Position numbers and translations under genes: made by a program. Below, piece after piece: positions 17,142-25,590 of a stretch of 64,000 nt of DNA. Each line of letters starts with the position of its first letter. The first letter of the stretch is position 1. The notes under the pieces are model-generated. The model was not told the DNA's origin. It ran no database searches and saw nothing but the letters and a program-made list of their open reading frames with translations. This DNA comes from Mucilaginibacter galii (lineage in GTDB: Bacteria; Bacteroidota; Bacteroidia; Sphingobacteriales; Sphingobacteriaceae). Location of the stretch: contig NZ_BMDO01000001.1 of assembly GCF_014635825.1 (NCBI RefSeq), forward strand, positions 310,001 through 374,000, given 5' to 3'.

Positions 17142-17900
17142 ATGGCTAATAAACCTGTACCTAATAACCCTAACGCCGAAATTACGGACAACGACGTTCT
17201 GTATGAAGACAATCACCTGATTGCCATTAATAAACGCGCCGGCGATATTGTACAGGTAGACGACACAGGCGATATTCCGCTGGATGAAAAGGTGAAGAAT
17301 TACATTGCCAAGAAGTATAATAAGCCTAACGGTGCCTTTTTAGGCGTGGTTCACCGGTTAGACCGGCCGGTAAGCGGTGTAATCCTTTTTGCCAAAACCA
17401 GCAAAGCTTTGGAGCGTGTAAACGAGATGTTTAAAACGCGTGAAATGCGTAAAACCTACTATGCCGTAGTGCGTAACCGCCCTAACCCGCCGTATGGCAA
17501 TCTGGTGCACTGGCTTATTAAAAACCCTAAAAAGAACGTTACAACAGCACATGGACATGAAGTGCAGGGCAGTTTGCGGTCGGAGTTGCATTACCGTATG
17601 GTTGGCGAACTGGAGGGGTATTACCTAATTCAGGTTAACCCAATAACCGGCCGCCCACACCAAATACGGGTGCAGCTTTCTACCCTGAATAGCCCCATTG
17701 TAGGCGATAACAAGTATGGCTACCCCCGCGGCAGCCTTAGAAAAAGCATTTGCCTGCATGCCCGCCGCCTACAGTTTATGCACCCGGTAAAAAAGGAACC
17801 CATAGACATTAAAGCCCCCCTGCCGAAGGATGGCTTCTGGGAAAAGTTCGCTCACTTGATTCAGGACAAGGACGACGAAGTGGTACTGAAGGGAGAGTAG
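17142..17900 (+). CDS. RluA family pseudouridine synthase
   Basis: A 252-residue stand-alone pseudouridine synthase with the RluA motif VVHRLDRPVSGV (catalytic D74), followed by TYYAVVRNRP and the RPHQIRVQL motif. There is no N-terminal S4 domain, so it resembles RluA or TruC more than RluD. It isomerises uridine in rRNA or tRNA; the exact site is not predictable. ATG start with repeat words just upstream. Confidence 0.9.
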   Translation: MANKPVPNNPNAEITDNDVLYEDNHLIAINKRAGDIVQVDDTGDIPLDEKVKNYIAKKYNKPNGAFLGVVHRLDRPVSGVILFAKTSKALERVNEMFKTREMRKTYYAVVRNRPNPPYGNLVHWLIKNPKKNVTTAHGHEVQGSLRSELHYRMVGELEGYYLIQVNPITGRPHQIRVQLSTLNSPIVGDNKYGYPRGSLRKSICLHARRLQFMHPVKKEPIDIKAPLPKDGFWEKFAHLIQDKDDEVVLKGE

Positions 17901-18027
17901 CAGATGTGCAGATTAAGTGCATTTAACTACTCACTATTGTTCAAGTAACTCTGCCTTTTCTTCAAAAAAATACAAAAAACTTCATTTTTATACATTTTCA
18001 GTTCTGCAAATTTTCAAGTTCTGCACG

Positions 18028-19017
18028 TCACAAAGTTTTCACCTTTTCCCATATTTTTTCATCCACCGGGATGCCTTCTTTTAAATTTCGCTCACGCGTT
18101 TTCAAAGTACTCTCACCGGGGTAACGGATGGCGTTGTCAGGATTTTCCAAACCACTGGTTTTAGTGTAGGCGATGATCTGTTCTATGAGGTCTGCCGATT
18201 GGGTACCATTGTTAGGTTTGATGGCAATGAACACTTGCGATACCCCATACTCCGCTTTACCCTTCGTAATCTCGGCAGTAGAACGCCCCTGGCTCAGTAT
18301 CGTTACCAGCAGATCGAGCATGAGCGACAGGCCCGAGCCCTTCCAAAAACCTATCGGCAGCAAACGCCACGATTCCATGATCTCCCCGGCATTGGTGGTC
18401 AACTCCCCTGCCTTGTTATAACCGCCCGGCAAAGGCAGTTCATCTCCTGCATCGCGGTATTGCTGCAACTTACCAAAGGAGTATTGCGACACCGCCATAT
18501 CCAGCACCACATGACCCTCTTTTCGCGGAACAGCTATGATGAGTGGGTTATTCCCCAAACGAGGGTCTACCCCACCCCAGGGTGGTACGTTGGCTATGGT
18601 GTTGGTAAAGCAAATGCCAATGCAACCGGCATCGGTTGCCTGCCAGCCATAGGTGCCGCCACGCATCCAGTGGTTGGTGTTGCGTATGGCCACGCAGCCC
18701 ATGCCATGCTCATTGGCTAAGGCAATGGCCCTGTCCATGCAAAAGCGGGCATTAAGCATGCCCGGCCCCAGGTTGCCATCGTATCGTTCCAACAAACCCA
18801 GGCCTTCCTGTGGCGTTGGTTCGGCATCAGGGTTTACCAGCCCCTCTTTTACATACTGCACAAAAACCGGGAAACGGTTTAAACCGTGGGTGTACACCCC
18901 ATCGCGGCTATTTTCTGCAAATATGGTGGCTATTTGTGCGGCCTTGTGAGCTGTAAAATTGAGGTCGAGCAGTATCCGTTCAAATTCTGCCTGCAATGTT
19001 TCAAAAGGTATTCTCAT
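18028..19017 (-). CDS. 3-dehydro-L-gulonate 2-dehydrogenase (YiaK-like, Ldh2 family)
   Basis: A 329-residue NAD(P)H-dependent oxidoreductase of the malate/L-lactate dehydrogenase-2 fold, reducing 2,3-diketo-L-gulonate in E. coli YiaK. Long stretches match YiaK as I remember it: GVYTHGLNRFP with the candidate catalytic H44, RNTNHWMRGG, YGWQA, LPIGFWKGSGLS and YGVSQVFIA. No other ascorbate or gulonate utilisation genes flank it, so its physiological substrate is uncertain. Cytoplasmic. Confidence 0.85.
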   Translation of the reverse strand: MRIPFETLQAEFERILLDLNFTAHKAAQIATIFAENSRDGVYTHGLNRFPVFVQYVKEGLVNPDAEPTPQEGLGLLERYDGNLGPGMLNARFCMDRAIALANEHGMGCVAIRNTNHWMRGGTYGWQATDAGCIGICFTNTIANVPPWGGVDPRLGNNPLIIAVPRKEGHVVLDMAVSQYSFGKLQQYRDAGDELPLPGGYNKAGELTTNAGEIMESWRLLPIGFWKGSGLSLMLDLLVTILSQGRSTAEITKGKAEYGVSQVFIAIKPNNGTQSADLIEQIIAYTKTSGLENPDNAIRYPGESTLKTRERNLKEGIPVDEKIWEKVKTL

Positions 19018-19188
19018 CAGGTATTTGTTAAAAACTAACTTATAAATTACAGCAAGGTTAACATATGGTTTGCTAAACCACCACAGTATTTCTCTAAGTT
19101 AATTAACTACGCCGCCAACTTACACAATACGGTATAATAAGCTGCGTTATAATCGCATCGGGTTAAGCAAGTAGTTTAACAGATTTTG

Positions 19189-19196
19189 TATTTTTG
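19189..19196 (+). promoter_or_regulatory. -7 box immediately upstream of a small lipoprotein gene
   Basis: TATTTTTG matches TAnnTTTG only 4 bases before the GTG at 19201. If used, the transcript would start at or just inside that codon, giving a leaderless or near-leaderless mRNA. No clear -33 box is seen. Confidence 0.35.
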
Positions 19197-19200
19197 CCAC

Positions 19201-19710
19201 GTGCATAACTTTCGTAACAAATTACCTGTACTTATTATACTGGCTTTCATGCTGGGCGGCTGGCTCATCAGCTCCTGCAAAAAAGAAGATCAGGGCGCGT
19301 ACGTTAATGTATTTTTGACAGCCCGCGAGTGGCAGCTGGCATCGCAGCAGCTAAGTTTATACCACGGCGACACCCTTAAACGTACCGATACACTGAACCG
19401 CGAATGTCCAAAAAACCAGGTTTTCAACTTTAACAGCAATGGTAACTGCACTTACACCAACTATAGTTGCACTACTCAAAGTGTACAAGGCACCTGGCAA
19501 GTAACCACCCAGGATTCGCTGCTGCTCAGGTCAAATATTTTATTGAAAGATTCTTTGGCCGGGACGAGTTCAAGACCGTTTGCACATGCACAAATTTTAA
19601 ACCTGGGCCAAAACTCGCTGGTATTACAGTCTGTAGTGACCGATACTTTGCGTAGGGTGCCTACCACCGTACTGCGCCGCCGTATTACCCGCTATGCGTT
19701 TATACATTAA
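19201..19710 (+). CDS. Small lipoprotein, unknown
   Basis: A 169-residue lipoprotein: basic n-region, hydrophobic helix and lipobox LISSC, then KKEDQ. The mature part looks like a beta-rich lipocalin-like domain of the kind common in Bacteroidota (REWQLASQQL ... NFNSNGNCTY ... GTWQVTTQDSLLL), which is a loose resemblance. There is no ATG at the right place; GTG 19201 gives a good signal peptide, while an alternative TTG lies at 19186. Confidence 0.6.
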   Translation: MHNFRNKLPVLIILAFMLGGWLISSCKKEDQGAYVNVFLTAREWQLASQQLSLYHGDTLKRTDTLNRECPKNQVFNFNSNGNCTYTNYSCTTQSVQGTWQVTTQDSLLLRSNILLKDSLAGTSSRPFAHAQILNLGQNSLVLQSVVTDTLRRVPTTVLRRRITRYAFIH

Positions 19711-19766
19711 TAGGTGCATTTACATAAAATGCTATATTTACCACCGTTAACCATCAATATACTGCT

Positions 19767-20345
19767 TTGAAAACCAGGATTGCCATTTTTGCTTCAGGAT
19801 CGGGTTCTAATGCTCAAAAGATATTAGAGTATTTTAAACATCATGACCAGGGCGAAGTGGTGCTGATACTCACCAACAACCCACAGTCATACGTACTGCA
19901 ACGGGCCGATAATTTCGAGATACCCTCGCACGTATTTACCCGCAACGAGTTTTACCAAACCGATGATGTAGTTAAACTGCTTAAAAGCATGGAGGTAGAC
20001 TTAGTTGTGCTGGCCGGTTTTTTATGGCTGGTTCCGGCATCGTTGCTGAAGGCTTTTCCAAATCAGATCATCAACATACACCCCGCCCTATTGCCTAAAT
20101 ATGGCGGCAAAGGTATGTACGGCGATAATGTGCACAAGGCCGTATTGGCCAATGGCGAAACCGAAAGCGGCATCACCATCCATTTTGTGAACGAACATTT
20201 TGACGAGGGCGAAACCATTCACCAGGCTAAATTTAAAATTGAACCCGGCGATACGCTCGACAGCATCAAACTAAAAGGCCAGCAACTGGAGCATCAGCAT
20301 CTTCCAAAGGTGATTGAGGGGTTGCTAAAAAAGGTAAGAAAATAA
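19767..20345 (+). CDS. purN: Phosphoribosylglycinamide formyltransferase
   Basis: A 192-residue GAR transformylase, using 10-formyl-tetrahydrofolate in the third step of purine synthesis. Seen: the phosphate loop ASGSGSNAQ near the start, catalytic N103 and H105 in INIHPALLPKYGG, and D146 in HFDEGETI. Start codon is TTG 19767; the protein would lose its first strand if an internal ATG were used. purH follows after one gene, so this is a loose purine cluster. Confidence 0.93.
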   Translation: MKTRIAIFASGSGSNAQKILEYFKHHDQGEVVLILTNNPQSYVLQRADNFEIPSHVFTRNEFYQTDDVVKLLKSMEVDLVVLAGFLWLVPASLLKAFPNQIINIHPALLPKYGGKGMYGDNVHKAVLANGETESGITIHFVNEHFDEGETIHQAKFKIEPGDTLDSIKLKGQQLEHQHLPKVIEGLLKKVRK

Positions 20346-20376
20346 GAGGTTATCGTAACTAAAATAAACGTACCTT

Positions 20377-21267
20377 ATGTTTGGCAGTGGCCTCATTTCG
20401 CTTAGTGTTATTGCATTAATTGGGGGCGCTATTTATGAATTCAGGAGAATTTGCACTGACTGGAAAACGGTACTGTATTCTGTTGCTGGTGCCTTTGTAT
20501 TAAGTTTTTCTACTTTTTTGCCCGGCAAGCGTGAAAGGGATTATAATATAGACCGACACATTGCGCAATGGCCATACTTCTTCCTTGGCTTTCTAATAGT
20601 CATAGCTTGCGTAGCTTATAAAGACAAAGTAACGGCTAAACTAACCGAAGGGATAACGCTGTTACAATCGGTAGCAATTGTATACTGGTTCTACGACTCC
20701 GATCTGTCGGCAATTAGAAATATCTTTTTCGAAATACTTTTAGTGATACCTTTCCTGTATACGCTGTATACCTTTTACCATGCTTTTACTTACCAAACAT
20801 TATCGCGCAGTAGCCGCCTCAGGTTAAGCATATGGAGCTCGATAATTTCAATGATATTGGCTATCGATTACCTTTACAGGGTATATCAAAATCCATCCAT
20901 CGAAACAACATCCGACTGGCTTGGCAGAGTCTACATTGGCCTGCAATACTTTTTATTAGGCACTTGCAGCATCTACATTGCTCAAAATATTTTGATGCTG
21001 TTCGACTTCTTACCCGGAAAGGGTACTTTTTTTAATAAGAAGTACTTTGATGAACTGCACGAACTAAAGAATGACCATATAGAACGCTATTCAGGTGATC
21101 AGGTACAAATAGCACATTCAATTGCCGCTGTAATATTCTCAGTAACAGTGTTTGCGGTTAACTACCATTATCAGTTCTTTCCTAAAAGCTTTGCTATTTG
21201 GATTACGTTTCTGGTATTTCCGCTGATTCTGTATTTTTTGCCTGGTAAAAAAGATTCAGTTAGTTAA
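20377..21267 (+). CDS. Polytopic membrane protein, unknown, with three FLPGK motifs
   Basis: A 296-residue protein with about nine hydrophobic helices and short loops. The word FLPGK occurs three times, each at the end of a helix (STFLPGKRE, LFDFLPGKGT, LYFLPGKKD), which suggests an internal repeat or a shared structural cap. No signal peptide and no known transporter motif. It lies between purN and purH without obvious functional connection. Family not recognised. Confidence 0.6.
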   Translation: MFGSGLISLSVIALIGGAIYEFRRICTDWKTVLYSVAGAFVLSFSTFLPGKRERDYNIDRHIAQWPYFFLGFLIVIACVAYKDKVTAKLTEGITLLQSVAIVYWFYDSDLSAIRNIFFEILLVIPFLYTLYTFYHAFTYQTLSRSSRLRLSIWSSIISMILAIDYLYRVYQNPSIETTSDWLGRVYIGLQYFLLGTCSIYIAQNILMLFDFLPGKGTFFNKKYFDELHELKNDHIERYSGDQVQIAHSIAAVIFSVTVFAVNYHYQFFPKSFAIWITFLVFPLILYFLPGKKDSVS

Positions 21268-21367
21268 AATCAAAACTTTTGAGATGAATAACACAGATTA
21301 CAACGGTCATTACCATCCAACTTATTCAGCTTGAAAACATCCTCAAAATACACATTAAACTACGCAC

Positions 21368-21400
21368 AATTCACTACTTACTAATCAACTAAAACACTAC
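21368..21400. repeat. 7-base words upstream of purH
   Basis: Words such as AATTCAC, TACTTAC, TAATCAA and CTAAAAC run up to the candidate purH -7 box. They resemble the ACTACTC family at 11.4 and 24.2 kb, but are degenerate and have no facing arm. Confidence 0.4.
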
Positions 21401-21405
21401 CTTTG
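21398..21405 (+). promoter_or_regulatory. Candidate purH -7 box
   Basis: TACCTTTG matches TAnnTTTG 22 bases before the purH ATG. The -33 box is not clear. Confidence 0.4.
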
Positions 21406-21427
21406 CGGCTCAAAAAAGAAGTATTGC

Positions 21428-22969
21428 ATGAGCCAGTCTGTTCAAATTAAAAACGCTTTAATTTCTGTTTTCTACAAAGATCATTTAGAGCCTGTTATAA
21501 ACGAATTAAAACGTTTAGGAGTAACCATTTATTCAACCGGTGGTACCGAAACTTTTATTCGCAGCCTGGGTGCCGATGTAGTAGCCGTTGAAGATTTGAC
21601 CTCATATCCTTCTATTTTGGGTGGCCGTGTAAAAACGCTTCACCCAAAAGTATTTGGCGGTATACTTGCCCGTCGCGGTTTTGAAAGCGATGAGCAGCAA
21701 TTGGCCCAATACGAAATTCCGCAGATAGATTTAGTTATTGTTGACCTTTACCCGTTCGAAGAAACGGTACGCTCCGGTGCCGATCAGCCCGATGTTATTG
21801 AGAAGATAGACATCGGCGGTATCTCGCTCATCCGCGCGGCAGCCAAAAACTTTAAAGATGTGGTGATCGTAGCCTCAAAAGACGATTACCAGGGACTTGA
21901 AGAAATTTTAAGAACACAAAACGGCGAAACCACCTTTGCACAACGCCGCAATTTTGCTCAAAAAGCATTCAATATATCATCGCACTACGATAGCGCTATC
22001 TTCCAGTATTTTAACATAGCACAAGACGATGAAAGCCAGTCACTGCCGGTTTTCAAGCAAAGCATACAAACCAGCCAAACGCTGCGTTACGGCGAAAACC
22101 CGCATCAGCAAGGTACTTTTTATGGCGACCTGAACGCTATGTTTACCAAATTGCATGGCAAAGAGCTATCGTACAACAACCTGGTAGATGTTGACGCAGC
22201 CGTTTCGCTTATTGACGAGTTTACCGACCCTACCGTAGCTATTTTAAAGCACACTAACGCTTGCGGTATTGCCACCCGCTCTTTTATTAAAGAGGCCTGG
22301 ATAGATGCTTTGGCCTGCGACCCGGTATCGGCCTTTGGCGGTGTTATTATTGCCAATGATGAAGTAAACGCCGAAACGGCCGAAGAAATAAGTAAGCTAT
22401 TTTATGAAGTACTGATAGCCCCGGCCTATACCGATGAGGCCGTTGAAATACTAAAAAGCAAAAAGAACCGTATTATACTCATCCGCCAGCGGGTTGAGTT
22501 AGGCGTTAAGCAGTTTAAAACTTTGCTGAACGGCGTAATTGAACAAGATAAAGACCTGGTAATTGAAGGCCCGGAGAAAATGACAACCGTTACCGAAAAG
22601 CAACCAACCGAGCAGGAGTTGAAAGATTTGTTCTTTGCCAACAAAATAGTGAAACATACCAAATCTAACACCGTGGTTTTGGCTAAGAACAACCAGTTGC
22701 TGGCCAGCGGTGTTGGTCAAACCTCAAGGGTTGATGCTTTACGCCAGGCCATTGAAAAAGCTAACAGCTTTGGCTTTGACCTGAACGGCGCGGTAATGAC
22801 TTCGGATGCTTTCTTCCCCTTCCCCGATTGTGTGGAGATAGCGGCCGAAGCAGGTATTACAGCGGTATTGCAACCGGGAGGATCTATAAAAGACCAGGAC
22901 TCTATAAACATGGCTAACGAAAGAGGCATAGCCATGGTAACAACGGGAGTTAGGCACTTTAAACACTAA
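21428..22969 (+). CDS. purH: Bifunctional AICAR transformylase / IMP cyclohydrolase
   Basis: A 513-residue enzyme for the last two steps of inosine monophosphate synthesis. The N-terminal 190 residues form the MGS-like cyclohydrolase domain (IYSTGGTETFIRS, GGRVKTLHPKVFGG). The rest is the formyltransferase domain with RYGENPHQQ, LKHTNACGIA and DAFFPFPD. Length is normal. Cytoplasmic. Confidence 0.96.
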   Translation: MSQSVQIKNALISVFYKDHLEPVINELKRLGVTIYSTGGTETFIRSLGADVVAVEDLTSYPSILGGRVKTLHPKVFGGILARRGFESDEQQLAQYEIPQIDLVIVDLYPFEETVRSGADQPDVIEKIDIGGISLIRAAAKNFKDVVIVASKDDYQGLEEILRTQNGETTFAQRRNFAQKAFNISSHYDSAIFQYFNIAQDDESQSLPVFKQSIQTSQTLRYGENPHQQGTFYGDLNAMFTKLHGKELSYNNLVDVDAAVSLIDEFTDPTVAILKHTNACGIATRSFIKEAWIDALACDPVSAFGGVIIANDEVNAETAEEISKLFYEVLIAPAYTDEAVEILKSKKNRIILIRQRVELGVKQFKTLLNGVIEQDKDLVIEGPEKMTTVTEKQPTEQELKDLFFANKIVKHTKSNTVVLAKNNQLLASGVGQTSRVDALRQAIEKANSFGFDLNGAVMTSDAFFPFPDCVEIAAEAGITAVLQPGGSIKDQDSINMANERGIAMVTTGVRHFKH

Positions 22970-23043
22970 CCTCTCCCTGGCCCTCTCCAAGGGAGAGGGA
23001 GGTAATTTCAAAAAAGTCTCCCCTTTGGGGAGATTTAGAGGGG
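22970..23043. repeat. CCCTCTCC-type palindromic repeat between purH and mreB
   Basis: Two facing runs, CCCTCTCCAAGGGAGAGGG and CTCCCCTTTGGGGAG, form stacked short hairpins. Similar GC-rich repeats are at 33.2, 42.7, 50.0 and 50.3 kb. Such repeats are common between genes in this group of bacteria and here may end purH transcription. Confidence 0.6.
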
Positions 23044-23122
23044 TGCTTTGAAATGCAAACGGTTATTAATAACTTACAGATATTTTTTATAATCTTTACT
23101 GATTATTTGACACAAACATTCA

Positions 23123-24145
23123 ATGGGTTTATTTAATTTTTTTACACAAGAAGTTGCTATTGATTTAGGAACTGCAAATACCCTGATAATACATAACGAT
23201 AAGGTGGTGGTTGATGAACCCTCCATTGTAGCTTTTGATCGAAAGACCAATAAAGTTATAGCTATTGGCCGCCAGGCTATGCAAATGGAAGGTAAAACCC
23301 ATGATAATATACGTACGGTACGCCCGCTAAAAGACGGCGTAATTGCCGATTTTGATGCTGCCGAGCATATGATACGCGGTATGATCAAGATGATCAACAA
23401 AGGTAAAGGCTGGTTCTTCCCGTCGTTACGTATGGTGATCTGTATTCCATCGGGTATTACCGAGGTAGAAAAACGTGCCGTACACCAATCGGCCGAAATT
23501 GCAGGCGCTAAAGAGGTTTATTTAATTCATGAGCCAATGGCGGCTGCGGTGGGTATTGGTATCGACGTAGAAGAGCCTATGGGTAACATGATCATTGATA
23601 TTGGTGGTGGCACTACCGAAATCGCGGTTATTGCCTTATCGGGTATCGTATGCGACCAGTCTATCCGCGTAGCCGGAGATAACTTCGACTCTGATATTGT
23701 TCAGTACATCCGCCGTCAGCATAACATCATGATTGGTGATCGTACTGCCGAAAAGATCAAGATAGAAGTTGGTGCCGCACTGCCCGAACTGGCCGATCCA
23801 CCGGCTGATTTTGCCGTACAGGGCCGCGACCTGATGACCGGTGTACCTAAGCAGATCACCGTATCTTATACTGAAATTGCACATTGCCTCGATAAATCTA
23901 TCTCTAAAATTGAGGAAGCTATCTTGAAAGCACTGGAGATCACTCCACCAGAGCTATCGGCCGATATTTACCAAACAGGTATTTACTTAACCGGCGGTGG
24001 CGCCTTATTGCGCGGTTTAGATAAGCGTGTGGCTGCCAAAACCAAACTCCCTGTACACGTAGCCGAAGACCCTCTTCGTGCGGTTGTACGCGGTACCGGT
24101 ACCGCCCTCAAGAATATTGGTAATTATAAATTTTTAATGCAATAG
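23123..24145 (+). CDS. mreB: Rod shape-determining actin homologue
   Basis: A 340-residue bacterial actin that forms membrane-bound filaments guiding the elongation machinery. Actin-fold motifs seen: VAIDLGTANTLI (phosphate 1), MIIDIGGGTTEIAVI (phosphate 2), and the adenosine loop LTGGGALLRGLD. The N-terminus MGLFNFFTQE is a likely amphipathic membrane helix. It is the first gene of mreB-mreC-mreD-mrdA-rodA. A long inverted repeat separates it from mreC. Confidence 0.96.
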   Translation: MGLFNFFTQEVAIDLGTANTLIIHNDKVVVDEPSIVAFDRKTNKVIAIGRQAMQMEGKTHDNIRTVRPLKDGVIADFDAAEHMIRGMIKMINKGKGWFFPSLRMVICIPSGITEVEKRAVHQSAEIAGAKEVYLIHEPMAAAVGIGIDVEEPMGNMIIDIGGGTTEIAVIALSGIVCDQSIRVAGDNFDSDIVQYIRRQHNIMIGDRTAEKIKIEVGAALPELADPPADFAVQGRDLMTGVPKQITVSYTEIAHCLDKSISKIEEAILKALEITPPELSADIYQTGIYLTGGGALLRGLDKRVAAKTKLPVHVAEDPLRAVVRGTGTALKNIGNYKFLMQ

Positions 24146-24149
24146 TTTG

Positions 24150-24243
24150 GTGAGTAGTTGAATGGTGAGTAGTTAAGTAGTTGTTTAATATTTAGCTAAC
24201 CAATCAACTACTCAACCACTCACTACTTAACCCACTCACTACC
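24150..24243. repeat. Facing 7-base arrays between mreB and mreC
   Basis: Left arm 24151-24185 has words like TGAGTAG and GTGAGTA. Right arm 24202-24243 has complementary words such as CCACTCA and CTACTTA. The arms could pair into a long imperfect stem just after the mreB stop and end 2 bases before the mreC ATG. Confidence 0.75.
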
Positions 24244-24245
24244 CC

Positions 24246-25082
24246 ATGCGTAACCTTTTGATTTTCATCAGTAAGTATAACGCATTTTTCCTGTTTTTAA
24301 TTTTCGAGATCTCGGCGCTGATCATTTACGTGAAGTATAATTCGTTTCAGCGGGCTACTTACCTGAACACCACCAACCAGGTTACCGGCACGCTTTATGC
24401 CCGTGTAAACGAGCTGAACAGCTACCTTTCGCTAAAAGATGTGAACGATAGTTTAGCGGCCGAAAACGCCCGTTTGCACAGCCAGTTGCAATCCTCTTAC
24501 TATGCTGATACGGTTGCCACGCACACCGTTATCGATAGTGTTTACAAGCAGCAGTACACGTATACCGAAGCCAAGGTGATAGACAACTCGGTGAACAAGC
24601 GCAACAATTACATTACGATACTAAAAGGCAGTAAAGACGGCATTAAAAAAGGTATGGGTGTAATTTGCAACACTGGTGTGGTGGGTAAAGTAGTGTATAC
24701 CGAAGAACATTTATCGTTGGTACAGTCGCTGCTGCATAAAGACGCCAAGGTGAGCGCCATGCTGGCCGATACCAAAGATATTGGAAGTTTGATGTGGGGT
24801 GCCGACCTTAACCCGCACGTAGGTTTGTTAATGGATATACCCAACCACGTTAAGCCGCGCATAGGTCAATGGGTGGTTACCTCTACCTACTCGTCGCTTT
24901 ACCCTGCCGGTATACCTTTGGGTAAGGTAAGTAACCTGCATGCTAAAGGCGGTGGTTTCTTTTTGAACATGGAAGTAAACTTTTCGGTAGATTTTGCCAA
25001 ACTGCAATACGTTTACGTAGTAAACAATAAACTTTATTTAGAACGCCAGACGTTAGACGCCCAGAAAAAGCAAGATGAGTAG
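24246..25082 (+). CDS. mreC: Rod shape-determining protein MreC
   Basis: A 278-residue periplasmic protein anchored by one N-terminal helix (about residues 10-30), followed by a coiled-coil stretch (about 50-85) and the two-barrel MreC domain with GSKDGIKKGMGVI, GVVGKVV and the C-terminal VNFSVDFAKLQYVYVV. It links MreB to the synthases RodA-PBP2. Its last bases overlap mreD by 8, showing translational coupling. Confidence 0.93.
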   Translation: MRNLLIFISKYNAFFLFLIFEISALIIYVKYNSFQRATYLNTTNQVTGTLYARVNELNSYLSLKDVNDSLAAENARLHSQLQSSYYADTVATHTVIDSVYKQQYTYTEAKVIDNSVNKRNNYITILKGSKDGIKKGMGVICNTGVVGKVVYTEEHLSLVQSLLHKDAKVSAMLADTKDIGSLMWGADLNPHVGLLMDIPNHVKPRIGQWVVTSTYSSLYPAGIPLGKVSNLHAKGGGFFLNMEVNFSVDFAKLQYVYVVNNKLYLERQTLDAQKKQDE

Positions 25083-25590
25083 AGTAATCATAGTTAACCT
25101 GATACGCTTTGTAGTGCTGGTGCTTTTGCAGGTTTTCCTGTTAAAAAACATTAGCCTGTACAACCTGTCGGTGCCTTACCTGTATATCCTGTTCATTTTA
25201 TTGCTCCCTTTTGAAACGCCTAACCTGCTGCTGTTCCTGCTGTCGTTCTTGCTGGGCTTAACTATTGATATGTTTAACGATACGCCGGGCCTGCATGCAG
25301 CCTCGTGTGTGGTACTGGCCCTGGTACGCGTACTATTCATCAGCGTAACCGTACAAAAAGACGGCTTTGATAACGAGCCCGAACCTACGCTGGGCAATAT
25401 GGGTTTCCGGTGGTTTTTTACGTACTCGGCCCTGCTTATTGTTGTACATCATTTCTTCTTGTTCAACCTTGAGGTTTTCAGGTTAGATGAAATACAATAC
25501 ACCTTATTGCGTTTTCTATCAAGTGCAGTTTTTACACTATTTTTGATATTAATATCAAGCTTCTTATTTTACAGAAGGAAAGAACGCTAA
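25075..25590 (+). CDS. mreD: Rod shape-determining protein MreD
   Basis: A 171-residue inner-membrane protein with about five helices, placed exactly where MreD belongs. The helix-loop LLSFLLGLTIDMFNDTPGLHAAS is the usual recognisable MreD stretch. It overlaps mreC by 8 bases and abuts the PBP2 gene with no gap. Confidence 0.9.
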   Translation: MSRVIIVNLIRFVVLVLLQVFLLKNISLYNLSVPYLYILFILLLPFETPNLLLFLLSFLLGLTIDMFNDTPGLHAASCVVLALVRVLFISVTVQKDGFDNEPEPTLGNMGFRWFFTYSALLIVVHHFFLFNLEVFRLDEIQYTLLRFLSSAVFTLFLILISSFLFYRRKER

